DNA from: Halomonas sp. S3-1-1 | Lineage (GTDB): Bacteria; Pseudomonadota; Gammaproteobacteria; Pseudomonadales; Halomonadaceae | Length of the DNA stretch: 64,000 nt | Assembly: GCF_023757625.1 (NCBI RefSeq) | Contig: NZ_JALGBZ010000001.1 | Location: 124,001 to 188,000 of the forward strand | Direction of reading: 5' to 3' | The notes under the pieces: model-generated | Told to the model about the DNA's origin: nothing | Seen by the model: only the letters and a program-made list of their open reading frames with translations | Databases searched by the model: none | Part shown: one piece after another, positions 1 through 6,671 of the stretch | Position numbering within the stretch: the first letter of the stretch is position 1 | Layout: each line of letters opens with the position of its first letter | Program-made: the position numbers and the translations under genes

Positions 1-328
1 GGAGCTTGACCAGAATCAGCGCGCCCTCTTCGCCGATTTTCGGCGCGTGGTCGGTACCGATCGGGTTGCGCAGGTAGCTGCCCGCCGGGTAGCGGCCATG
101 TTCGTCGCCAAACACGCCTTCCAGCACCAGAATTTCCTCACCGCCGCCGTGCACGTGGCGCTCGAACTGGCTATGAGGTGCGTAGCGCACCAGGCTCGTG
201 GCCCGGGCGACCTCATCACCGATACGATCCAGCATCATGCGCTGTACCCCGGCGCTGGGGGAGTCGACCCAGGCATACGCCGTAGGTGTCACACAGGCAA
301 ATTGAGAGAAATCGGCGTTCAGACGCAT
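1..328 (-). CDS. Cupin-domain protein (ChrR-type cupin), 3' end cut by window edge
   Basis: The reading frame opens at an ATG whose codon ends at 328, with an AAAGAG-like ribosome site about 7 bases upstream, and runs off the left edge of the window, so only the first 109 residues are present. The visible part carries a cupin metal-site pattern: His-x-His followed by a Gly-rich turn and Glu-Glu (HVHGGGEE, about residues 63-70), then a second histidine (DEHGRYPAG). This matches the ChrR/cupin-7 group of small metal-binding cupins, found alone or as the C-terminal half of anti-sigma factors. No anti-sigma zinc-binding domain is visible, so it is more likely a stand-alone cupin. It lies on the same strand as the flavin reductase and LLM oxygenase, 168 bases downstream, and may belong to the same unit. 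Substrate and role are unknown. Confidence 0.75.
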   Translation of the reverse strand, partial: MRLNADFSQFACVTPTAYAWVDSPSAGVQRMMLDRIGDEVARATSLVRYAPHSQFERHVHGGGEEILVLEGVFGDEHGRYPAGSYLRNPIGTDHAPKIGEEGALILVKL

Positions 329-496
329 GGAAAAACTCTTTACAGGGGCAGGAGGCGTCAGTCTCCTCATACCCCGGCCAAAATGCAACGCCCCAGCGCA
401 TGGACGAGCGTGCAGGGGGCGACAATCCGGCTGCTGGGAGGGGATCACGAAAAGACCGCCATAAGGCGGTCGAAAGGGGGCAACTGGCGCGAGAGA

Positions 497-1303
497 TTAA
501 GCGATGGCTTTTTCTTCATGGTTTTGCAAACGGTAGGTGCATGCATTGAAGTGCACCATCGGCTCTTTTTCCTTCACGGTCGATTTGCGAATCTTGCCAA
601 CGAATAGGCGATGGGTGCCCAAAATAGTTGTGTTGACGATGTCGCACTCGATACTGGCCAAGGCGTCGGTCAGCACCGGCGGGCGTTCGCTTCCCAACTG
701 CCAGTCGCCGTGTTTAAAGCGCGCCGGACCCTGCTGTTCGGACAGGAAGGAGGCCATCAATGAGGTGTGACAAGACCCCAATACATTAGCAACGAAGGTG
801 CCGTTGGCCAGCAGGTGCTCCATCATCGAGGAGTTCTCGTGGACGAAGAAGCCGATCAGCGGGGGCTCGGCAGAGATCGACGTCAGACTCGAGACGATCA
901 TGCCTGCTACGTCATCACCACGGCCGGTCGAGATGGCGCTAACGCCGGCCGGAAGTGCACGCATGGCCGCCTTGAACTCGTCCTGGGTCACGACCTCGTC
1001 AGAATCGCTGTAAACCAGGTGGGCGCGGACGTTGCCTTCCGCGTTGACCCAGTCGTGCTCGTCGGCGTAGGCCAGCATTTTAGCAAAGCCGGCTTCCCAA
1101 GCGGGTTCGCCCCCGTGGTCGGACATAAACCGCATGACGGAAGGGGAGAGCCAGATGTGATCGTCTTCCCCCCAAGTGCCGATTCGAGCCACCGCCTGAT
1201 GGAGCTGCTCTTCTGGCTGCGGGTCGATGAGCACGTCGAGCTGGCGAAAATTATTAGGCTCCAGCAGGGTAACGGCACCGAGATTGGTAAGGTGAATACG
1301 CAT
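497..1303 (-). CDS. Flavin reductase family protein with extra N-terminal domain
   Basis: 268 aa. Residues about 108-265 form a flavin-reductase-like (FMN-binding split barrel) domain: FKAAMRALPAGVSAISTG, then the ASSLTSIS-type segment MIVSSLTSISAEPPLIGFF, then FVANVLG. These reductases use NAD(P)H to make reduced FMN for a partner monooxygenase, here most probably the LLM protein encoded 23 bases upstream on the same strand. The first ~105 residues are not part of the usual reductase (typical length 160-190 aa). They form a separate acidic segment with several Trp and His residues that I do not recognise. Most likely cytoplasmic and co-transcribed with the LLM gene. The family call is solid; the substrate of the coupled oxygenase is not known. 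Confidence 0.85.
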   Translation of the reverse strand: MRIHLTNLGAVTLLEPNNFRQLDVLIDPQPEEQLHQAVARIGTWGEDDHIWLSPSVMRFMSDHGGEPAWEAGFAKMLAYADEHDWVNAEGNVRAHLVYSDSDEVVTQDEFKAAMRALPAGVSAISTGRGDDVAGMIVSSLTSISAEPPLIGFFVHENSSMMEHLLANGTFVANVLGSCHTSLMASFLSEQQGPARFKHGDWQLGSERPPVLTDALASIECDIVNTTILGTHRLFVGKIRKSTVKEKEPMVHFNACTYRLQNHEEKAIA

Positions 1304-1326
1304 GATCTAGCCCTCCGCAAGGATGC

Positions 1327-2397
1327 TTAAGCGACGGTTGTCTGTTCGTTTCGTTCCAGCTCTTTGCGCACTGCGGGAATGATGTGCTCGCCCCACACCT
1401 CGATCTGCTTGAGCATGGTCTTCTGATCGCAGTCACCCAGCTGGGTTTGCAGCGCGAAGTGCTTGGGCTTGAGAATGGTCACTTCCTCGAGCAGTTTGTC
1501 GATGACCTGATTGACCGAGCCGACGGGCAGGTTTTTGCGCATCTGGTCGAAGCTCAGATCGGTTTCCGACGGTACTTCCTTGATCATGTAGCCGTCATCG
1601 GATTGGGCGCGGCGGTATTTCAGGCTCTCGGAAATACGGCGCTGGAAACGCGCGTTGCTCAGGTAGGCTTCGATGTCGGCGTTGTTGTCGGAGGCGAAGC
1701 CGCAGCGCAGAAAGCCGAACTTGACGTCGTCGTCCAGATCCTTGTTCTCTTTTTCGGCGATGCCCTCGAGCTTGCTGCGCAATCCCTGGATGGCGTCGGT
1801 GCCGTTGAGCAGCGACGTCGTGAACAGGTTATGACCTTCTCGTACCGCGCGGCCCAGGGTGTTGGGGTTGCCCGAGGTGATCCACAGCGGCGGCATCGGA
1901 TCCTGCTTACAGCGTACTGCAATCGAGCTCGGCGGAATCTTCAAAAATTCGCCTTCGTACTCGAAGATATCCTGCGTCAGACCCTTGGGAATGATGTCCA
2001 GGAATTCGTTGTAGATCTTGCCGGCATCCTCGAGCTCGACATCGAAACGCTCGAACTCGAACTGCTGATACCCGGAGCCGATGCCCAGTTCCAGCCGGCC
2101 GTTGGAAACCGAGTCAACGAAGCCTACCTCGGCCAGAAAGCGCGACGGATGATAAAGCGGGAGGATGCAGACGGCAGAGCCCAACCGAATCCGCTCGGTC
2201 TTCGCCGCGCAGTGGGCGATAGTCATCAGCGGCGAGGGTGAAAGTGAGTAGTTGTTGAAATGGTGCTCTGCATACCAGGCCGTGTTGAAGCCGGCCTGTT
2301 CCGCGGCGACCGTCTGCTCAACGGAGTTCTGAATCACCTCATGGGAGGTCTGGTGATAGCCACGCTGTTGTGCGAGTAGAAAAACGCCAAATTCCAT
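1327..2397 (-). CDS. LLM-class (bacterial luciferase-like) flavin-dependent monooxygenase
   Basis: 356 aa, close to the family norm. The N terminus MEFGVFLLAQQRGY and the segments AEHHFNNYSLSPSPL, RIRLGSAVCILPLYHPSRFLAE and SNGRLELGIGSGYQ are hallmarks of the luciferase-like TIM-barrel family, which uses reduced FMN and oxygen for hydroxylation, desulfonation or Baeyer-Villiger oxidation. It is the first gene of a minus-strand unit with the flavin reductase 23 bases downstream, the usual two-component layout. A LysR gene diverges from it across a 110-bp spacer. With a lactonase and acyl-CoA genes nearby, I infer an oxygenation making an ester or lactone from a ketone; substrate specificity cannot be read from sequence. 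Alternatives are alkanesulfonate- or nitrilotriacetate-type monooxygenases, less likely because no sulfur or amino-carboxylate genes are present. Confidence 0.88.
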   Translation of the reverse strand: MEFGVFLLAQQRGYHQTSHEVIQNSVEQTVAAEQAGFNTAWYAEHHFNNYSLSPSPLMTIAHCAAKTERIRLGSAVCILPLYHPSRFLAEVGFVDSVSNGRLELGIGSGYQQFEFERFDVELEDAGKIYNEFLDIIPKGLTQDIFEYEGEFLKIPPSSIAVRCKQDPMPPLWITSGNPNTLGRAVREGHNLFTTSLLNGTDAIQGLRSKLEGIAEKENKDLDDDVKFGFLRCGFASDNNADIEAYLSNARFQRRISESLKYRRAQSDDGYMIKEVPSETDLSFDQMRKNLPVGSVNQVIDKLLEEVTILKPKHFALQTQLGDCDQKTMLKQIEVWGEHIIPAVRKELERNEQTTVA

Positions 2398-2507
2398 GGT
2401 GTGTTAACCTATTTGTTATATGCATGAACCTGGAATCGTAAGGGCTCTCGCCGGTACTTTAGAATATCGATAAAGATTGTTTCTGTTTTGCGTTTTTTGG
2501 AGTAATC

Positions 2508-3458
2508 ATGGATCGTTTGCGAGCGATGGAGCTTTTCCTTTCAATTTCTCGAACGCACAGCTTCACAGAAACTGCCCGTCTTTTCGGGGTGTCGGCCACC
2601 TCGGTCTCGCGCATGATCACCAATTTCGAGAGCAGTCTGGGCGTGACGCTTCTGCAGCGCTCTACTCGGCAAGTCGTGCTGACGGAAGCCGGCAAGGAGT
2701 ACGCTCAGCAGCTCGACGGGCTGCTCTGGATGCTGGAGGAGGCGCAAAACAGTATCACCGCCATCAGCTCGTCACCTCGCGGGGTACTGAAGGTGCATTC
2801 CCGCACGATGTTCGGCATCGGCGTACTGACGCCATTGATCGCCAGGTTTCGAAGTGAATACCCGGACATCACGGTCGAGCTGACGTTGGGCGAGGCTAAA
2901 ATCGATCTTCGCGAGCAGCAGATCGATATCGATTTTCGGGTCTCGCCGCCAGCGGAGGCCAGCGTCAAGCGGCGAATCCTGTTCATCAGTCAGCAGCATC
3001 TGGTGGCCTCACCCGCCTATCTCGAAAGTCGCCATCTCGACCACAAGGCGCCTCTGGAAAGGCCCGAGCAGATAACGGACCATCAGTGTCTGGTCTATCG
3101 TTTGCCTGGGCATCGCCACACCTGGCACTTCAAAAAAGGCGATTACAACGAAGAGATCGAGATATCGCCGCGCTACCTGATCAACAACGGTATCGCCCTG
3201 CGCGAGCTGGCGGTGAGAGGAGAGGGGGTGGCGCTACTCGAGGACTATACGGTCTATAACGATATCGAGAGCGGCAGGCTCGTGCGCCTGCTGCCCGATT
3301 ATCAGGTCACGAACACGGATTTCGACAAGGGCATCTACGCCACGATTCTGGATACGCCGGTCATTCCCAAGAAAACACGCTTGTTTCTCGATTTCGTCGC
3401 TTCGAAGGTTTCCACCAAGGATGGCCGCTTTTCGCTGATTCGCCGCGAAAAGCAGTAG
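2508..3458 (+). CDS. LysR family transcriptional regulator
   Basis: 316 aa, typical LysR length. Residues 1-60 hold the winged helix-turn-helix (MELFLSISRTHSFTETARLFGVSATSVSRMITNFESSLG); the rest is a periplasmic-binding-like effector domain (LKVHSRTMFGIGVLTPLIARF onward). A GGAG ribosome site sits just before the ATG. It is transcribed away from the LLM/flavin reductase unit and ends 4 bases before the convergent lactonase gene. Its position makes it the probable activator of the LLM unit and perhaps of the larger catabolic island, responding to a pathway intermediate. The effector is unknown. The C-terminal sequence resembles the CrgA/AaeR-like branch of LysR proteins in general style only. 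Confidence 0.9.
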   Translation: MDRLRAMELFLSISRTHSFTETARLFGVSATSVSRMITNFESSLGVTLLQRSTRQVVLTEAGKEYAQQLDGLLWMLEEAQNSITAISSSPRGVLKVHSRTMFGIGVLTPLIARFRSEYPDITVELTLGEAKIDLREQQIDIDFRVSPPAEASVKRRILFISQQHLVASPAYLESRHLDHKAPLERPEQITDHQCLVYRLPGHRHTWHFKKGDYNEEIEISPRYLINNGIALRELAVRGEGVALLEDYTVYNDIESGRLVRLLPDYQVTNTDFDKGIYATILDTPVIPKKTRLFLDFVASKVSTKDGRFSLIRREKQ

Positions 3459-3462
3459 CGCG

Positions 3463-4362
3463 TCAAAGATCGATGCGACACCTCGGGCGCGGAAGGCCGG
3501 TAAAACCTACTCCTTTTATCTGCAGTACCTTGCCATCCAGCGGGCCATCGGCCGTTATACGTTCGCTGTTGCGGATGGAGGTCACGAACAGATCATCGCC
3601 ATCGGGCCCGCCGAAACAGAGTGAAGAGGGGTGTGACACGGGCAGGTCGATTCGGTGGCTGACGTCGCCTCGGTGATCGAAGCGCACGACCGACCCGGCA
3701 CGTACCAGGGCGCTCCAGAGCCCGCCTTGGCTATCGAAGCAGCAGCCGTCGGGCGCTGAGCCCAGCGTATCGGTGTCAACGAACAGGCGCTGATCAGTCA
3801 ATTCAAACCGGTCGCTGACGGCAAAGCTATCGATGCGTCGACAGGCGCTGTCAGCGATGTAAAGACGCTGATCGAACGGGCCAAGGTTCGGGCCGTTGGC
3901 AACGCCACAGGCGTGACCGACCTTCGAGAACGTGCCATCGCAGTCAAGACGGAAGATCCCGCCTTTGGGAGGTTCGTGTTCTTTACGATGAATGTGCATC
4001 GTGCCCACCAGAAAACCGCCGTCGTCCAAGGCAACGCCATCGTTGAACCGCAGGTGTTCATGGCTTTCGGGTAGCTTTGCCAACGTTTTCAAACCACCCG
4101 ACGCTCGTTCGAGAAGCACAAGCTGCTCCTTCAGCGCCACCAGAAGCTTGCCGTCTTCATTGATCGCGAAGGCGCCCGCGGGTGCGGGAACCGACCAGGA
4201 CGTGCACGTGTCCGCGCATGTGTCGATTTCGAAGATGCGCCCCTTTCGGCAGTCCATCATCCACAGATGCTGCGATCGGGCGTCCCAGATCGGGCACTCG
4301 CCCAGATCCGCCGATACACATTCGAAAGCTTTAATCTCAAGCGTGTGGGTCATGTTGTTCAT
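3463..4362 (-). CDS. SMP-30/gluconolactonase family lactonase (six-bladed beta-propeller)
   Basis: 299 aa from the ATG at 4362 (MNNMTHTLE); an in-frame start 39 bases further upstream adds residues unlike the family, and no strong ribosome site marks either. SMP-30 metal ligands are all visible: Glu22 in GECPIWD, Asn156 in ANGPN, Asp205 in SAPDG. The substrate-binding Arg105/Asn107 pair (RFND) is also present. Family members hydrolyse sugar or other gamma/delta-lactones with a divalent metal. In this island it follows a Baeyer-Villiger-capable LLM oxygenase, so it could open the lactone that oxygenase makes. It is 56 bases upstream of the end of the tctC-like gene on the same strand, so these two genes may be one transcript. 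Confidence 0.87.
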   Translation of the reverse strand: MNNMTHTLEIKAFECVSADLGECPIWDARSQHLWMMDCRKGRIFEIDTCADTCTSWSVPAPAGAFAINEDGKLLVALKEQLVLLERASGGLKTLAKLPESHEHLRFNDGVALDDGGFLVGTMHIHRKEHEPPKGGIFRLDCDGTFSKVGHACGVANGPNLGPFDQRLYIADSACRRIDSFAVSDRFELTDQRLFVDTDTLGSAPDGCCFDSQGGLWSALVRAGSVVRFDHRGDVSHRIDLPVSHPSSLCFGGPDGDDLFVTSIRNSERITADGPLDGKVLQIKGVGFTGLPRPRCRIDL

Positions 4363-4418
4363 CTGGCAATAAAGTGGCGCCCCTCTGAGTCGTGGCGCCA
4401 CACCCCCGATCGCTTGGC

Positions 4419-5405
4419 TTAATTGAGAACGATGTTGTTCGTTTCGATGATGCTGCCCCAGGTCTGACGATCCGTTTCCAGCTGATTCGCCATGCCTTCC
4501 GAGCCCTCTGCGCTAAGGTTATTGCCCTGGTTTTCGATGAGCGTTGCGAACTCTTCGGAATGGGCCGCCTCGACGGCCGCCTCGGCCAGCTCGTCGACGA
4601 CATCCTGCGGCGTGCCGCTGGGTGCTAAAAAGCCGCCCCAGTAAGAGAGCACTAGCTCAGGATAGCCAAGCTCCACAACGCTTGGCGTATCCGGAAAACG
4701 CTCGTCGCGCTCGCTGGTGCTCAACGCCAACATTTTCACCTCACCGCTCTTTTCGTACTCCTGAATACCTTGAGGCGCCGAGAACGTCAGCTCGGCCTGG
4801 CCTGCGATCAGATCGATGATCGAAGCAGGCATACCGTTATAGGCCACTCCTACTCCTTCGATACCGAGTTCTTCCATCAGCAGGCGCCCGTACAGGTCGG
4901 TCGCACTACCCGGCCCCATCGTGCCGTAGCGAATGGGCGAATTTGACGCGTTGGCGTACTCCACTAGCTCATCAATGCTCTCGATACCCGCAACGGTCGG
5001 CACCGTTATACTCATGGGGCCACTGAAGAGCAGCGATACGGGTTCGAAACTATCGAAGCTGTAGGGCAGCGCAGGGCGCAGCATGATGTTGAGCGATATC
5101 GGGCCCGTGCCGCCCATCAGTAGGGTGGTGCCGTCAGGGTCGGCGTTGGCGACGTAAGTGGCGGCAATGATGCCGTTGCCACCGGGCTTGTTCTCGACGA
5201 GCACTTGGCGATCAAGGCTTTCGGACATCCCGGTGGCCAGTGTGCGGGCGTACGCATCATAAGATCCGCCGGCTGTGTAGGGCACGATGATGCGAATGGA
5301 GTCGTCGTCGGCGTGAGCGGTAGATACGAATAGGGCTGGCAGTGTGGCGATCGTCATCGTGGCGGCGATGCTACCCAAAAACGTTTTGCCGATGGTTTTT
5401 ATCAT
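4419..5405 (-). CDS. tctC: TTT transporter solute-binding protein (TctC/Bug family)
   Basis: 328 aa. I place the start at 5405 because a strong AGGAGA site lies 7-9 bases before it and the protein then begins with a clean signal peptide (MIKTIGKTFLGSIAATMTIA ... AHA|DDDS). The mature protein shows the Bug pattern: IRIIVPYTAGGSYD, RQVLVENKPGGNG, and GTMGPGSATDL. Such proteins bind carboxylates in the periplasm and hand them to a TctAB membrane pair. The tctB and tctA genes lie about 8 kb away at the end of the plus-strand catabolic operon, so this binding protein probably serves that pair. The ligand is a carboxylic acid by family precedent but cannot be specified further. Confidence 0.9.
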   Translation of the reverse strand: MIKTIGKTFLGSIAATMTIATLPALFVSTAHADDDSIRIIVPYTAGGSYDAYARTLATGMSESLDRQVLVENKPGGNGIIAATYVANADPDGTTLLMGGTGPISLNIMLRPALPYSFDSFEPVSLLFSGPMSITVPTVAGIESIDELVEYANASNSPIRYGTMGPGSATDLYGRLLMEELGIEGVGVAYNGMPASIIDLIAGQAELTFSAPQGIQEYEKSGEVKMLALSTSERDERFPDTPSVVELGYPELVLSYWGGFLAPSGTPQDVVDELAEAAVEAAHSEEFATLIENQGNNLSAEGSEGMANQLETDRQTWGSIIETNNIVLN

Positions 5406-5608
5406 GAAAATTCTCCTGGCATTGGCGTCTTGTTTTTTTTGGAAAAGGGGGCCTCCGCGCCCGGTCGAGGCGGTGACGTTTGCAGTGTAACGTACTGAAT
5501 CGAGCTGGATTGCTGGCGCCGCATGCAGAACTGTATTAACCAAATCGTTCACTATCAGGCGCTTAGTGCACTATTTTGATGCCCAGCCAATATTTAAAAA
5601 ATAATTTT

Positions 5609-5628
5609 AATATCAATATCTTGATATT
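5609..5628. promoter_or_regulatory. Perfect inverted repeat AATATCAA-N4-TTGATATT, candidate operator
   Basis: Two 8-base arms are exact reverse complements around the spacer TATC. The element lies midway between the divergent tctC and acyl-CoA operon starts, where a repressor or activator would act on both. It has no T-run after it, so it is not a terminator. The cognate regulator is unknown; the LysR protein at 2508-3458 is the only regulator in the island. Confidence 0.5.
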
Positions 5629-5706
5629 TGTAACTTAATTTTAACTCGCGCAATTTTCGAAAAATCGATCACTTCCACGACGGTCGTGCACGCTGCTGGT
5701 GCGGTT

Positions 5707-5716
5707 GTACCGGTAC
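5707..5716. promoter_or_regulatory. GTACCGGTAC palindrome, possible second operator
   Basis: A perfect 10-base palindrome, embedded in TTGTACCGGTACCAA, which is nearly symmetric over 15 bases. It lies about 190 bases upstream of the acyl-CoA operon start and 80 bases from the larger AT dyad. Short palindromes occur by chance, so this is only suggestive. Confidence 0.3.
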
Positions 5717-5895
5717 CAAAGAAACGTACTAGTATCCGGAGCTATTAGAGACGGGTAAGCAGCCTCTATCCGACAAATATAAAAAGCTGGCCTCTGTCAA
5801 AGCTGTGTAGCCCTTACCGTCACGATGCGATATCTGACCCGCGGTTTATCCAGCGCTTTGACCTCAGGTGGCCAGTGTCATCAGGAGGAAATGCC

Positions 5896-6666
5896 ATGGT
5901 GGAAGAAGTAGTTAAATTAGAGGTGGTTGATCGCGTCGCAGTGGTGACGATGGACCGTCAACCGGTCAATGCCCTCAGCCGCGAAATGCGCCGACAGATC
6001 GTTGCCACCTTTGATGAAATATCGGCTCGTGACGACATTCGGTGTGCGGTTCTCACCGGCGCCGGCCGCGTATTCTGTGCCGGCGCCGACCTCAAGGAGC
6101 GTCCGGACCAGGACATTCCCGGCGACTTTCTCGAGCACAACCGCATCACTCGCGAAACGACCAATGCCATCCGCGAATGCTCAAAGCCCGTCGTTGCTGC
6201 CGTCAACGGCACCGCCCTGGGTGCTGGCATGGGGTTGATGGCGGCCTGCGATATCCTTTACGCCTCCGATAACGCCACCTTCGGTATGCCCGAGATCAAC
6301 GTTGGGCTTGCCGGCGGCGCGGCCATGCTGCGCACGCTGTTCGGACGCTCGACCATGCGACGTATGTTCTTTACCGGCCAGCGACTGACCGCTCAAGAGC
6401 TGATGCGTAAGGGTGTCATCGAAGACGCTCTGCCCGCTGACGAGCTGTTACCAGTGGTCATGGAACTTGCCAAAGAGATCGCCTCCAAGGCGCCGCTGGC
6501 CACTATCTACGCCAAGCGCGCCGCCAATATGGTGGAGCTCATGCCGCAACGGGATGCGTATCGCTTCGAGCAGGACTTCACCATGGCGCTGGCCAGGACC
6601 GACGATGCCCGTGAAGCGCGCATGGCCTTTCTGGAAAAGCGTGAACCCGTCTTCAAAGGACGCTGA
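5896..6666 (+). CDS. Enoyl-CoA hydratase/isomerase family protein
   Basis: 256 aa from the ATG at 5896, chosen for its AGGAGG site 7 bases upstream. Crotonase-fold marks are clear: oxyanion-hole segments GRVFCAGADLKE (about 58-68) and NGTALGAGMGLMAACDI (104-120), then MPEINVGLAGG (131-141). Glu133 corresponds to one of the two catalytic glutamates of enoyl-CoA hydratase. The position of the other (in ALGGGCE of the classic enzyme) is Gly113 here. The protein may therefore be an isomerase, hydrolase or atypical hydratase rather than a standard hydratase. It is the first gene of a plus-strand operon, 5 bases before the acyl-CoA ligase gene, and acts on CoA thioesters in the cytoplasm. Confidence 0.88.
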   Translation: MVEEVVKLEVVDRVAVVTMDRQPVNALSREMRRQIVATFDEISARDDIRCAVLTGAGRVFCAGADLKERPDQDIPGDFLEHNRITRETTNAIRECSKPVVAAVNGTALGAGMGLMAACDILYASDNATFGMPEINVGLAGGAAMLRTLFGRSTMRRMFFTGQRLTAQELMRKGVIEDALPADELLPVVMELAKEIASKAPLATIYAKRAANMVELMPQRDAYRFEQDFTMALARTDDAREARMAFLEKREPVFKGR

Positions 6667-6671
6667 TCGCC

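Larger units (their letters stand above)
5406..5895. promoter_or_regulatory. Divergent control region between tctC and the acyl-CoA operon (490 bp)
   Basis: No plausible gene. The region is clearly richer in A+T than the flanking genes, especially 5570-5660, and sits between two divergently read transcription units. It contains a perfect dyad at 5609-5628 and a 10-bp palindrome at 5707-5716, listed separately, and ends with the strong AGGAGG ribosome site (5883-5888) of the enoyl-CoA hydratase-family gene. I infer that it holds the promoters of both units. No -10/-35 pair is distinctive enough to assign. Confidence 0.6.

Noticed and set aside
47..607. Plus-strand open frame of about 186 aa
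   Set aside because: It overlaps the cupin and flavin reductase genes on the other strand, has no ribosome site, and the translation has no recognisable protein character.
1384..2241. Long plus-strand frame opposite the LLM gene
   Set aside because: Antisense shadow of the LLM coding sequence; composition follows the complementary codons of that gene.
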